Shown: positions 23,084-32,151, numbered from the stretch's first letter. The stretch: DNA of 64,000 bases from JBMORL01 sp049322335 (GCA_049322335.1 JBMORL010000092.1:1-64000), one strand, 5' to 3'. A program made the numbers and translations. The notes: generated from the sequence alone by a model not told the origin.

Positions 23084-23299
23084 TTATTCTTCTGCGGATA
23101 TATGGTGTGGAATACCCAGTCTTTGCACGATGATTTTTACCTGTTTAATGGTTAAAAGCGTTCCGTCAATTTCTCCGATCTCTTCTTTATTGTTTTTGAT
23201 GACTTTGTTTAAATGATATTTTGATACTTTCAGTTTTGTGTACAATTCTTTTTTGATGTACGGCCTTAATTCAAAGGTTTGTTTTTGATTCGATTCCAT
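23084..23299 (-). CDS. Small HTH-like protein, paralogue 2 of 3
   Basis: 71 aa, with the same ELRPY...KLKVSKYHLNKVI...GEIDGTLLTIKQV pattern as the proteins at 21752 and 23335. Putative DNA-binding regulator. It lies downstream of paralogue 3 and the XRE regulator in one leftward unit that ends at the 23048-23075 terminator. Confidence 0.55.
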   Translation of the reverse strand: MESNQKQTFELRPYIKKELYTKLKVSKYHLNKVIKNNKEEIGEIDGTLLTIKQVKIIVQRLGIPHHISAEE

Positions 23300-23334
23300 A
23301 ATGAGATACTATTTTTAAATTCATAATTCCGTTC

Positions 23335-23535
23335 TTATGCTTCAGGTGTGTCCAGCAGTTCAATGATTTTTTTAACCTGATTGGTAGTATAAATCTGCCC
23401 GATGGGTGCGCCAATTTTGTGGCGTAGTTTTTTTAACCATGTGTGCATAGTGCGCGGGGTGCGCTTGTAGATTTTTGCCAGTTCCGTTGCATTGTACGGT
23501 CTGAGTTCGATGTTCTTCTTTACGGTTGTTGTCAT
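23335..23535 (-). CDS. Small HTH-like protein, paralogue 3 of 3
   Basis: 66 aa: IELRPYNATELAKIYKRTP...MHTWLKKLRHKIG...IYTTNQVKKII. The segment AKIYKRTPRTMHTWLKKLR reads as a helix-turn-helix. It follows the XRE/ImmA-like regulator and probably belongs to the same transcript. The three paralogues at 21.8, 23.1 and 23.3 kb diverge strongly in the putative recognition helix, suggesting different DNA sites. Confidence 0.6.
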   Translation of the reverse strand: MTTTVKKNIELRPYNATELAKIYKRTPRTMHTWLKKLRHKIGAPIGQIYTTNQVKKIIELLDTPEA

Positions 23536-23570
23536 AGCGTAGCGTTTTTAGTTAGTACTTATCTGTCGGC

Positions 23571-24608
23571 TTAATTGTATCGTTGTGTGAACTCTTCTTC
23601 TGTCAGGTTGAAAAAAGAAGCCATTTCCTTTATGGTCATTCTTTTTTTTTGTTTAAACTCTGTAATCAATGCGCGTAACAAAACCGGTTTTTCTCTTGGA
23701 ATATCCAGTTCCACCGGTTCGCGCCTGCGTATTTTTAATTGATTAAACTGTTGTTCGATGTATCTTTTCTGGTTATCGGTAATTATTTGTAGATCGTGCG
23801 CCCGGTAAAGGAGCGAGATCATGGAAACTTTCCATTTCTTTTTGAGTTTTGCCAATACCGGGACGGTAATCCCTTCTTCAAAGTCTTTTCTTATTTCCTT
23901 TTCCGGCATCAAAAACTCTGCGGCAAATACATTAGCTTCATGGCTAACGTCACGGTCAAAAGAATTTCCGGTAGTGTGCATCACCAAATGTCCCAACTGG
24001 TAAGCCAGTGTAAACCGCTGCCGGTCTCCCTGTGAAAGGCTATTGATAAAAACAATGGAATGACCGTCTTTGGTCAACACACTTTTTCCATCCACCCGTT
24101 CAGTGGGATAATCAAAAGTGACTACTGTTATACCGTGTTTTTCCAAAAGGGCCGTCATATTCTCCACCGGGCCTTTGGCAATACGCCATGAACGTTTTAA
24201 TTCCTGCGCTGCTTCTTCCGGCTCTTTTAGAAATGCAGGTAATCGTGTAGCCTGAACATTAAATTGGTCAAATAGTTTTTCTATACCGAGCCGGTACATA
24301 TTTATCGTGGCTTCAATTACATTCAGATCTTTTGCTGACACATTTTCGCGCTTGCGGTAATTTAATAAAGAGGGAAGAATTTCACCGGGCTGATAAAAAA
24401 AGGAAGCGGGTAAATTAAATTTCTTTTCCATTTTTTGCATCAGCTCCTCATTTACCGCCTGCGCATCACGCTCCAGTTTATTTACATACGAGGGAGAGAT
24501 ACAAAGCAGTTCTGCCGCCTCGTTTAACGTTAGCCCTCTTAATTCGCGGGCGAGCAGGAGCATTTGCGGGTTTATTTTTCTTTCGTGGAGCATCGTTGTT
24601 ATTAACAT
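23571..24608 (-). CDS. XRE-family regulator with degenerate ImmA/IrrE domain
   Basis: 345 aa from the ATG at 24608. A start at 24593 would give 340 aa. The frame opens further upstream, but a full promoter (24621-24650) lies inside that extension. Residues ~15-60 form an XRE helix-turn-helix (LTLNEAAELLCISPSYVNKLE). Residues ~150-240 are the ImmA/IrrE (DUF955) fold with RQRFTLAYQLGHLVMH and HEANVFAAEFLMP. The usual HExxH reads YQLGH, so the first zinc His and the catalytic Glu are both missing and protease activity is unlikely. The C-terminal part is another helical domain. It probably acts as the element's repressor or sensor, and the TACGTA palindromes are candidate targets. Confidence 0.85.
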   Translation of the reverse strand: MLITTMLHERKINPQMLLLARELRGLTLNEAAELLCISPSYVNKLERDAQAVNEELMQKMEKKFNLPASFFYQPGEILPSLLNYRKRENVSAKDLNVIEATINMYRLGIEKLFDQFNVQATRLPAFLKEPEEAAQELKRSWRIAKGPVENMTALLEKHGITVVTFDYPTERVDGKSVLTKDGHSIVFINSLSQGDRQRFTLAYQLGHLVMHTTGNSFDRDVSHEANVFAAEFLMPEKEIRKDFEEGITVPVLAKLKKKWKVSMISLLYRAHDLQIITDNQKRYIEQQFNQLKIRRREPVELDIPREKPVLLRALITEFKQKKRMTIKEMASFFNLTEEEFTQRYN

Positions 24609-24620
24609 TCGTTTGTTGAA

Positions 24621-24650
24621 CAAATGTATAATCGTTTTTGTAATATTCAA
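24621..24650 (-). promoter_or_regulatory. Promoter of the XRE/ImmA-like regulator
   Basis: Reading leftward: TTG (24650-24648), 19 bases, TACATTTG (24628-24621), an exact Bacteroidota consensus. The start of transcription near 24615 excludes the upstream ATG at 24650 as the translation start. Confidence 0.8.
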
Positions 24651-24812
24651 TAATATTTACACTAAAAATTACAATTAATCCTATTTAATTACTGAAAAAC
24701 AGGGACATAAGTTATTAACAATTCAAAATCGGTTGAAACGATGTGAATTTAACAACGGGCTTTAGATGGCCTGAACAAAGGATTTCATTTTCAGGAATTT
24801 TAATGAATGAGG

Positions 24813-25424
24813 CTATACGTCAAACCCGGAAAGGAGGTAATTCAATAGTTCGGGGCGGACAGAAATCCGTGTCTTTTTAAAATCTTTTTTGGTGATTTTG
24901 CCCAGTACTGGCTGAATCTCCCGGAGCAGAAATATAGCTTTGGAATCTACACGGAGCAGCTCTTTTACCGCATCGTAAGGAGATAACAAGTGAAAATATT
25001 CCTTATCCCTGCTAAGAAGTTTTTCTACATACCCGGCATCATCATGTATGAACGTATACAGCACATCTGCGAAATACAAAGCAGCCCCGGTTTGTAATAC
25101 GTTGGGGGAAGTTTTCCCGTCATAGCACAACACATGAAAGAGATATTGGCCTAAAACAAAAACCGTTGGCTCACTAATTTGTAACACGCTCATCGGTATC
25201 TGGATGCGAACCCTCATGTTATTGTCTTCGTCAATCAATGGTAAAAGCCCAGGGAAGGTATCACATGCCTCTATACCGTCATACTCAAAAATATTTACCC
25301 GCTTTCCATAGAGTTTTTCCGCTTTTTCCAATAACATGAACGAATATTCCGAAAGACTTTTTACAATCATGCTGTTGCGGGAATAAATGTGTTTTGAATA
25401 TTCTTCAGGATAATCGGTTTTCAT
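24813..25424 (-). CDS. Unknown 203-aa protein at the right end of the element
   Basis: Start placed at 25424 (MKTDYPEEYSKHIYSRN). The frame is open upstream to 25589 but would then overlap the palindrome at 25487 and the divergent gene. The protein is soluble and mixed alpha/beta, with IEACDTFPGLLPLIDEDNN and a helical C-terminal part. Its middle (VLGQYLFHVLCYDGKTSP) recalls a degenerate metallopeptidase-like region but lacks HExxH. Family not recognised. It is divergent from the 54-aa gene across the palindromic site, so it may be controlled by it. Confidence 0.5.
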   Translation of the reverse strand: MKTDYPEEYSKHIYSRNSMIVKSLSEYSFMLLEKAEKLYGKRVNIFEYDGIEACDTFPGLLPLIDEDNNMRVRIQIPMSVLQISEPTVFVLGQYLFHVLCYDGKTSPNVLQTGAALYFADVLYTFIHDDAGYVEKLLSRDKEYFHLLSPYDAVKELLRVDSKAIFLLREIQPVLGKITKKDFKKTRISVRPELLNYLLSGFDV

Positions 25425-25486
25425 GGATAAACATTTTTTGTTTTGAAAAAAATCGCAAGTACAGGGCCATATTTTGAAAAAGACCA

Positions 25487-25502
25487 TACGTAATTTTACG
25501 TA
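25487..25502. promoter_or_regulatory. Palindromic operator-like site, right end copy 1
   Basis: TACGTA-ATTT-TACGTA, with the same half-site, spacing and AT-only centre as 7235-7252. It lies between divergent genes (203 aa leftward, 54 aa rightward) and would overlap the -33 region of the rightward promoter (weak box TACCTTGC at 25526-25533). Confidence 0.65.
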
Positions 25503-25559
25503 TTTCCGGGTTCGAAAAATCCGTTTACCTTGCGCCTCGTTCTTAAAAACTACTTTTCC

Positions 25560-25724
25560 ATGAATAAAAAACCGCAACCAACAGTTCAAAATAAAGAAGC
25601 TACTATTAACGATAAGGAGATAGCTACACCTAACAAGAAAAAAACATTTTTCAGTGACCGCTATGCCATCTACCTGATCGGGGGCCGTTTTCCTTCCTTT
25701 TGCTTTTGGAGACGTAAAAATTGA
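25560..25724 (+). CDS. 54-aa small protein
   Basis: Starts MNKKPQPTVQNKEAT, is rich in Lys, Asn and Thr for 30 residues, and ends in an aromatic, basic tail (RFPSFCFWRRK). No family recognised. An upstream in-frame ATG at 25530 is less likely because it would fall at the promoter. It is small, so coding status is moderate. Confidence 0.4.
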   Translation: MNKKPQPTVQNKEATINDKEIATPNKKKTFFSDRYAIYLIGGRFPSFCFWRRKN

Positions 25725-26108
25725 TTTTTACGGGGAATTTTTTCCCGAAACGAAATTACAATAAGGCAGAAATAACTTTTCCGTTGTATTCCTAAAAATC
25801 GCAAATACCGTAAAAATACGGGGCTGATTACGTATTTTTACGTAGATAAAAACAATAAATCTAAATAGTTTAGATTCGTTGTTTCCCTTGTAGCTCAAGG
25901 AAAAGAGAAAAATTTACTCATTTTTGATTGTATTGGAGTGCTGATTGGATTCATAAGGAAATGTGAATAAATATTTCCCACTTTTCAACCAACTTTTTTA
26001 TTAAATTTCGGGAGAAACTCCCTTAGACGTGTATAAAATTCAAGAATTATGGTGTTTAACTCTTTGGCAACAAAATTCCTTTCGTTTAATTTTAAATAAA
26101 TATCCGTT
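25725..26108. other. Intergenic region with four palindromes, right boundary of the element
   Basis: No gene. It contains CCGTA-AAAA-TACGG (25808-25821), TACGTA-TTTT-TACGTA (25829-25844) and AATCTAAA-TAG-TTTAGATT (25858-25876). The motif AAAATCGCAA recurs at 25795 and near 25450, with AAAATCGCA also near 7264. Bases 25829-25847 are an exact 19-bp inverted copy of 7233-7251. I see no TAnnTTTG box for the gene at 26109. Confidence 0.55.
25808..25845. promoter_or_regulatory. Paired palindromic operator-like sites, right end copies 2 and 3
   Basis: A short form, CCGTA-AAAA-TACGG, is followed seven bases later by TACGTA-TTTT-TACGTA. The second is an exact inverted copy, over 19 bp, of the left-end site at 7233-7251. 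Tandem spacing suggests cooperative binding of a dimeric regulator, or structured element ends. Confidence 0.6.
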
Positions 26109-29100
26109 ATGAAAAAATCACACCTGATCGCAATTACATTGTTTTTTATCGGTGTTTTGCAAATTAATCCGGCAACTTCTCAGTCATGGTTATGGAGTTT
26201 ATCTGATTTGAAAAGAAATTTTAATGCTGTTCCGCCCAATGATATTACTCCATTACCTATTGGTGATGAGGCGCAGTTTTTGGCAGATTATCCCTTCATC
26301 GTTTCAAATCTGCAAGACGCATTACCATTTGTTTATAAAGGGGCTAAACCACAGTTCTCTCAAAATATCATTTATGATATGAATGGAAGAATAAAATTTT
26401 TTGTTGTGGATGGGAACGTTTATGATCACGAGGGAGTACTATTAGCCAATAGTGCGTTGAATCAAGTAAGTTATTTAGGAAGTTCGTATAGCTTGCCGGA
26501 AGGAGAAACAGAAACAATAATTGTACCTGTACCTGAAATGTGCAATGTTTATTACGTTATTTCTGCTTCAAGACTGGATCAGATTGGATTTTCAAATAAT
26601 ATAGCTACAAGAACGCCTGCTCCGGCATACAAAATATATTATACAATAATTGACTTTAACCAAGACCATCTTTATCTGACAGATAGAAAAGGTTTAGTAT
26701 TAGGTACACAGGAAATTGTAAGTCTTGATAATGATGAATGTAATGCGGTTATGCTGGCATTGTCCCAGCCAATTAACTCCAACGAAGAACGTTTCTTATA
26801 CATTCAAAAATGCAGGAGAGTTTATAAATGCAGGGTAACTAACACAGGCATACAATATGAATTTCTTTCTGAAATAATTTATATCAACGCCCTTAATGCC
26901 GGATATACTAACGCTGGATTTTACATAGCTCGTGCTGAATTTGAATTGGCTCAACGTAACAATAAATACGTGGTTGCAAGTGTACAGGAAATAGATCCGA
27001 ATTATATACCGGGAATAACTGTTTTTGATCCAAAACAAGTGATTGAAATCCGTGAATTTAACGAAGCGGACGGAGAAGGAAACTTTCCTACTTCTGATAC
27101 CCGCAGATTATTTTATTTAGTATTTCCGGGAAATTTTAATGTGACCGGCATTGAATTTTCTCCCAGCGAAAACAGGATTTTTGTAATGACGAAGGAGGCG
27201 CCTTATCTGTGGTACGCTGACATTGATGAAAACTCTGTTCCTCCGGGATTTCCCTATAACGGAGAAATTATTGATCCAAATTCCGGTCAATTAGTTCCCG
27301 GTCCAAATGGTTTTTTGTTTACACAATTACCCATTACAGTTGATGCTTCTTACGAAGGCTCACAACTTGAAAGAGGTTTGGATGGGAAAATTTATTTTTA
27401 TAGGGGTAAGGATGAATTAGGTGTAATAAATGATCCTGATGGAAATCCTACTGTCGGTATTTTTAATCCCGGATCTACGTATAATCATCCGGCATCAATA
27501 GGTGAAACATATGGAATACCACCAAACACTTTAACTTATTCTTGTCATCTTCTCCAAGATCAGGTTGACGGTGAAGACTATTTGCAAAATATGGTTCCGA
27601 TTGAGGATAATGGAAATTGTTGTAGCGAAATACTCGTTTACGATTTTTACGAAGATTATATAATTCCAGCCACAACCACACAGAACTGGAATGCCTCTTT
27701 TCCTATCGGGAATACTACCATATATTTTGATAAAAATCTCGTTGTGGAATCTGGTGCGACACTCAACATTACCAATCTCACCTTGCGTTTTTCTCCCGAT
27801 TCAAAACTTATTATCGAACCCGGTGGTACAGTGAATGCCAATGGATCAACTTTTACTTCTGTTGAATGTATAGACGCCATGTGGTTGGGAGCTGAAGTAA
27901 GGGGTAACAACGGACAAAATCAAACACTCAATCCCGGTGGCGCGCAGGGAAAATTCATTTTGAATAATTGCGAAATATCAAATGCCATTGATGGGGCAAC
28001 TGTTGCGGAGCGAATAAGCGGTAACATCTATAATCTAACCAAAACCGGTGGAATATTACGCGCCTTTGACTCCCGTTTTCGTAATAACAAGCGGGATGTA
28101 GATTTTCAAACCTATATAGCCCCCAACGGAAATAATCAACTTAGTCTTTTCAAAAACTGCACTTTTGAAACCAACAGTCTTTTAAAAGATCAGAGTTTTC
28201 CTGGGCACCACGTTAATCTTGTCCGAACAAAGGGAATTTACTTCACGGCCTGCGTTTTTATTAATTCAGACCTTAATACTTATCAATTCCCGTACACAAG
28301 AGGAACAGGTATACGCTCGTATGATTCTTATTTTGTAGTGCAGGAAGGTTGTACTGCTGCTGTTACTTATCCCAACCCCTGCCCAACTGTCAACCAGGTT
28401 CCTACATCGTTCAGTAATTTAACCTATGGAATTAACGCCTTTAGTTTAAACCCGATCAACACCGCCATGATTAAAAACAGCAATTTTAATAATTGTAACC
28501 GAAGTATTTTTATGCGCGGCATTGATAATGCTACCATTCACAACAATAATTTTAATGTAGGCAGCGACTTTTTTATCCCGTTTTTGGGAACCGTTCGCTC
28601 TTATGGCGTGTATCTTGATAATTGCAGCGCGTACAACTTTACCGAAAACGATTTCACTTCGTCTTTTAATGGCTACTACGGGGCTTATGTGAATAATTCG
28701 GGAACAGATGCAAACCGGATTTATCACAACACTGTCACCAGTTTGAAAGAAGGAATGGTAGCTGCTGCAATAAATGATGGTACATCTGCAAACGCTGGAT
28801 TAGATTATCAATGCAATATTTTCAATAACGATGCGACTGTTGATATTGGTGTAGTATTAGGAGGAGTAGCACCTTTTACATTAAATTTAGGAATAAGCGA
28901 TTTACAAGGTGTTTGTCAAACTTCTGCTGGAAATCCAGTAATTTCAAGCCCAGCTAATAATATTTTCACTGATCCATCTCCTTCAATTCCTAACACAAAT
29001 GGCATAAGTGGAGACCTTTGGCAAAATACTGGTGTAAATACCATTAAATATAATTTTTCGAGCAGCCCTGCTCTTAAAACAGAACCCGTTAACTATAATC

Positions 29101-30623
29101 TCATTGGTAATACACAATTAAATGATTGTGTAGGTTCTAATGCGTTTCCTATTATAAACAATATTAATGATGTATGTCCGGGAGTAAATATTTTCAAACC
29201 CCGCCCTATAATTTACGCCAATATTGATGTGGTGAAAAGCGTAATAGTTAATAATGCTGCTTTGATTGACGGAGGAAATACACAAGCCCGCATTGACTAT
29301 ATCAATTCCACCAATATCAACTGGCAAATCCGTGATGAACTGATGAACTACGCTCCCTACCTGAGCGATGAAGTGCTGATTACCCTTATCAATAAAACGC
29401 CAGCCGTAGCACCGTGGGTTATTGATGAGGTGGCAAGCGCCTGCTCACCATTGAGTGATGATGTGCTGTTGGAACTGGTGAACCGCACACCGCAGGTTCC
29501 CGATTACATTTTGCGCGACCAGTTTGTAGCCGCCAAACCCGTGCGCAAAGACGTAATGATCGCTCTAATAAATAAAAATGTTCCGCAATGGGTGTTGCGC
29601 GAGGTTTGCATGGCCAACTCGCCACTAACGGATGACGAACTGCTTGCCCTGCTGCAACGCCAGCAGCCGTTAAACGCCAGTACGGTAAACGATATATTCA
29701 TGCTCAACACACCGCTTACCTCGCAGGTGCAACTGGCGCTGGATAACCGCAACCCTAAAATACCCAACTGGGTAAAAACAAACCTTGCCAATAGCAGCTA
29801 CGTAGCCCCGCATCCCAACACAAGGCAGGATCTTTTAAGCCCCGTGGAAGAACTGGAAGCAGAAAACGCATTTTTGGGCAAAGAGGTCGCTCTGGATTAC
29901 CAGGAACTCATCCGCCAGTATCTTAACGATACTACGGTAAACGACCCGTTAGACAGCGTGCTGTATATTTATAAAATTGCCGGGCTGCCTCATGGCAAAT
30001 GCAAACAGGTAAAAACCATGCTCGCCAAAGGCGACTATGCCGGTGCTGAAGCCCTGAACGATACCATCCGGTCATACAACAATCCCGACCTCGATGCCTT
30101 TTGCACCATGACCGACATGATCCTTAAAATCTATACCGACACCTCCGGCTGCTATAAGCTGCTGAACGACCATTTGTTGAGGCAAGACTTTGAAGACCGC
30201 GCTAACCAGCCGTTAACCTGCAAGGAATGCGCCCAGGCACAGGCCATTATTGAAATAGTATTCGGAACCAAGTTTGCCGAAGGTTTTGATGACCTTGTGC
30301 CGGAAAACGCCCCCAGAAGCGCTAATGCTGTTGAAAACATAGATACCGGAGAAAACAACCCTGAATCTTCCCTTAACGTAAAATTGTATCCTAACCCGAA
30401 TAATGGTATATTTACAGTAGGGTATTTTCCTGAAAATGACCTTGCTGTAACATCATTGAAGGTTTATGATATGACGGGAAAACTGGTATATAGCCAGCAA
30501 GTGAATATACGGGCCGGGGGCACCCGCGAACTGAGGCTGGAAATACCGGCAGGAATTTATTTTACGGAGCTAATGGATGAGGCAGGAACGAAACAAGTAA
30601 TAAAAATTAGCGTAACAAAATAA
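26109..30623 (+). CDS. Large secreted T9SS substrate with beta-helix and helical repeats
   Basis: 1504 aa. A signal peptide (about 1-25, ending PATSQS) is followed by a mixed beta region of unknown type up to ~530. A right-handed beta-helix-like region runs from about 545 to 950 (LVVESGATLNITNLTLRF, then many N-rich turns). Five ~30-residue helical repeats occupy about 1070-1225 (pattern W-x-x-DE-x(6)-PLSDEVLLxLxNxTP). A helical part follows, and then a T9SS type A sorting domain (LYPNPNNGIFTV...GKLVYSQ...PAGIYF). It would be exported by Sec and then T9SS to the cell surface. Base composition changes near 29,290: the first two thirds are AT-rich while the repeat region is clearly GC-richer. 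Confidence 0.85.
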   Translation: MKKSHLIAITLFFIGVLQINPATSQSWLWSLSDLKRNFNAVPPNDITPLPIGDEAQFLADYPFIVSNLQDALPFVYKGAKPQFSQNIIYDMNGRIKFFVVDGNVYDHEGVLLANSALNQVSYLGSSYSLPEGETETIIVPVPEMCNVYYVISASRLDQIGFSNNIATRTPAPAYKIYYTIIDFNQDHLYLTDRKGLVLGTQEIVSLDNDECNAVMLALSQPINSNEERFLYIQKCRRVYKCRVTNTGIQYEFLSEIIYINALNAGYTNAGFYIARAEFELAQRNNKYVVASVQEIDPNYIPGITVFDPKQVIEIREFNEADGEGNFPTSDTRRLFYLVFPGNFNVTGIEFSPSENRIFVMTKEAPYLWYADIDENSVPPGFPYNGEIIDPNSGQLVPGPNGFLFTQLPITVDASYEGSQLERGLDGKIYFYRGKDELGVINDPDGNPTVGIFNPGSTYNHPASIGETYGIPPNTLTYSCHLLQDQVDGEDYLQNMVPIEDNGNCCSEILVYDFYEDYIIPATTTQNWNASFPIGNTTIYFDKNLVVESGATLNITNLTLRFSPDSKLIIEPGGTVNANGSTFTSVECIDAMWLGAEVRGNNGQNQTLNPGGAQGKFILNNCEISNAIDGATVAERISGNIYNLTKTGGILRAFDSRFRNNKRDVDFQTYIAPNGNNQLSLFKNCTFETNSLLKDQSFPGHHVNLVRTKGIYFTACVFINSDLNTYQFPYTRGTGIRSYDSYFVVQEGCTAAVTYPNPCPTVNQVPTSFSNLTYGINAFSLNPINTAMIKNSNFNNCNRSIFMRGIDNATIHNNNFNVGSDFFIPFLGTVRSYGVYLDNCSAYNFTENDFTSSFNGYYGAYVNNSGTDANRIYHNTVTSLKEGMVAAAINDGTSANAGLDYQCNIFNNDATVDIGVVLGGVAPFTLNLGISDLQGVCQTSAGNPVISSPANNIFTDPSPSIPNTNGISGDLWQNTGVNTIKYNFSSSPALKTEPVNYNLIGNTQLNDCVGSNAFPIINNINDVCPGVNIFKPRPIIYANIDVVKSVIVNNAALIDGGNTQARIDYINSTNINWQIRDELMNYAPYLSDEVLITLINKTPAVAPWVIDEVASACSPLSDDVLLELVNRTPQVPDYILRDQFVAAKPVRKDVMIALINKNVPQWVLREVCMANSPLTDDELLALLQRQQPLNASTVNDIFMLNTPLTSQVQLALDNRNPKIPNWVKTNLANSSYVAPHPNTRQDLLSPVEELEAENAFLGKEVALDYQELIRQYLNDTTVNDPLDSVLYIYKIAGLPHGKCKQVKTMLAKGDYAGAEALNDTIRSYNNPDLDAFCTMTDMILKIYTDTSGCYKLLNDHLLRQDFEDRANQPLTCKECAQAQAIIEIVFGTKFAEGFDDLVPENAPRSANAVENIDTGENNPESSLNVKLYPNPNNGIFTVGYFPENDLAVTSLKVYDMTGKLVYSQQVNIRAGGTRELRLEIPAGIYFTELMDEAGTKQVIKISVTK

Positions 30624-30632
30624 ACACTATCT

Positions 30633-30656
30633 CCTCCCCGGATATTTCCGGGGAGG
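30633..30656. terminator. Hairpin between the two T9SS genes
   Basis: CCTCCCCGGA pairs with TCCGGGGAGG around TATT (10 perfect pairs). Only a short T stretch follows (TATTTC), so it may terminate or attenuate transcription. The next ATG is 8 bp downstream. Confidence 0.65.
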
Positions 30657-30663
30657 TATTTCA

Positions 30664-32151
30664 ATGAAAAGAAGATCGCTCATATTGTTTTTTCTAATAC
30701 CATCGTTTTTCTGCGTGGCACAAGTAGAGAGGTTTAACAATATGTATGATTTTTTTGGTGGTGGCGACATTAGTAAATTCTGTCAGGAAACTAATTATGG
30801 CTATTTAGTTTGCGGGGTGGCAACGGATACGAGTAATCATCAAGTCATGGGGTTGTTAAAAATTGACAAGCAAGGAAATGAAATAGAAAAAATAACTTAT
30901 GATTTATTTCCAAACAAATACTACTGTGAAAATGGGGTTTTTAATAAATCAGACAGTTGCATTTTTTTAATAGGAACGATAACTTTTCCTAACAACGATA
31001 TTGCCGCACACCTGACAAAACTTAATCAATACGGTGATACCTTATGGACAAAATTAATTTATGACACTGCTTATAATTCACAAGGGAATGCCATTTTTTT
31101 GCGCCCAAATGGTGAACTCATGATTGTTGGGGCAAGTGATAAAATTGATGTTGTTGTTAACATTCTTGTTTTAAAAACTGATAGTTTGGGAAATCTCATT
31201 TGGGAAAGAGACTTTGGATCTTTTAGTACTTACGATACAGGATGGAGTATTGACAGCACTTTAGATGGCGGATATGTAATTGGTTGTGGAAAATATAATT
31301 TTGGGAATCAGGTTTTAAAGTCGTATGTATTAAAAATTGATTCGTTTGGAAATTATGAATGGGGCTACGAATATGGAAATATAAATTACTCCAATTCTGT
31401 TTCAAGAGTTTCTGAAACACAAAACGGAAAAATCATATCGGCAGGTGCGAGAGGATTTTATAAGAACATAAATAATGATGTTTATTATAAGCCTAACATA
31501 ACGTGGATTGATAGCATGGGAACTTTATTAAATAGTAAGAATTATTCAGTAGATTCTGCTGGCTTTATCGGCTTTTCAGACATCGTTGAAATTGCTAATG
31601 ATGAATATTTAATCACAGGCACATTTGAAGAAGTTCAATTTTGCAAAATCGGCTTATTTAAAACTAATTCAAATGGCGATTCCGTTTTCGCAAGAACATA
31701 TCAGGTGTTTGATAATTATGAATTTGCTGAGGATGTAAACTCTACTTCGGATGGAGGATTTATAATATGCGGATACAATTATCCGTTAAATCTAAGTCAA
31801 AATTTCCGTGTAATAAAAGTAGATAGTTTAGGTTGTGATACTTTGGGTTGTCAGTCCGTTGGAATTTCTGAAAATGAAAATCTCTGGAATGAAAATAATT
31901 CATTTCTTGTTTTCCCAAATCCTAATGACGGAAAGTTTTTTGTACAAGTAAAAAATATTCCTGCCAGTGCATTTTTTGAAACGCGAATTGAAGTTTTGGA
32001 TTTGACAGGGAAATTGATTTTTCAGACAAGAGAAAATTCTTTCAGGAATATTTCAGAAGTGGATATATCAACGCAACCAGCTGGAATTTATTTTGTGAGA
32101 GCATTTTTTGATAATGCTCCGGTTGGAAGTATCAGCATAGTTAAACAATAA
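30664..32151 (+). CDS. Secreted T9SS-sorted protein with beta-propeller-like repeats
   Basis: 495 aa. A signal peptide (1-19, FFCVAQ) is followed by repeated strands of the type KTDSLGNLIWERDFG, STLDGGYVIGCG and TSDGGFIICGYN, characteristic of propeller-like repeats in T9SS substrates. The C-terminal sorting domain starts at VFPNPNDGKFFV and ends in PAGIYFVRAFF...ISIVKQ. Probably displayed on or released from the cell surface. AT-rich like the start of the preceding gene. Confidence 0.88.
   Translation: MKRRSLILFFLIPSFFCVAQVERFNNMYDFFGGGDISKFCQETNYGYLVCGVATDTSNHQVMGLLKIDKQGNEIEKITYDLFPNKYYCENGVFNKSDSCIFLIGTITFPNNDIAAHLTKLNQYGDTLWTKLIYDTAYNSQGNAIFLRPNGELMIVGASDKIDVVVNILVLKTDSLGNLIWERDFGSFSTYDTGWSIDSTLDGGYVIGCGKYNFGNQVLKSYVLKIDSFGNYEWGYEYGNINYSNSVSRVSETQNGKIISAGARGFYKNINNDVYYKPNITWIDSMGTLLNSKNYSVDSAGFIGFSDIVEIANDEYLITGTFEEVQFCKIGLFKTNSNGDSVFARTYQVFDNYEFAEDVNSTSDGGFIICGYNYPLNLSQNFRVIKVDSLGCDTLGCQSVGISENENLWNENNSFLVFPNPNDGKFFVQVKNIPASAFFETRIEVLDLTGKLIFQTRENSFRNISEVDISTQPAGIYFVRAFFDNAPVGSISIVKQ

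Noticed and set aside
24609..24650. Longer N-terminus of the XRE regulator (start at 24650)
   Set aside because: A full consensus promoter occupies 24621-24650, so the upstream ATG would not be in the transcript.
7227..25856. Conventional tailed prophage or conjugative element
   Set aside because: No terminase, portal, tail, relaxase, coupling protein or Tra-type gene was seen in about 18 kb.
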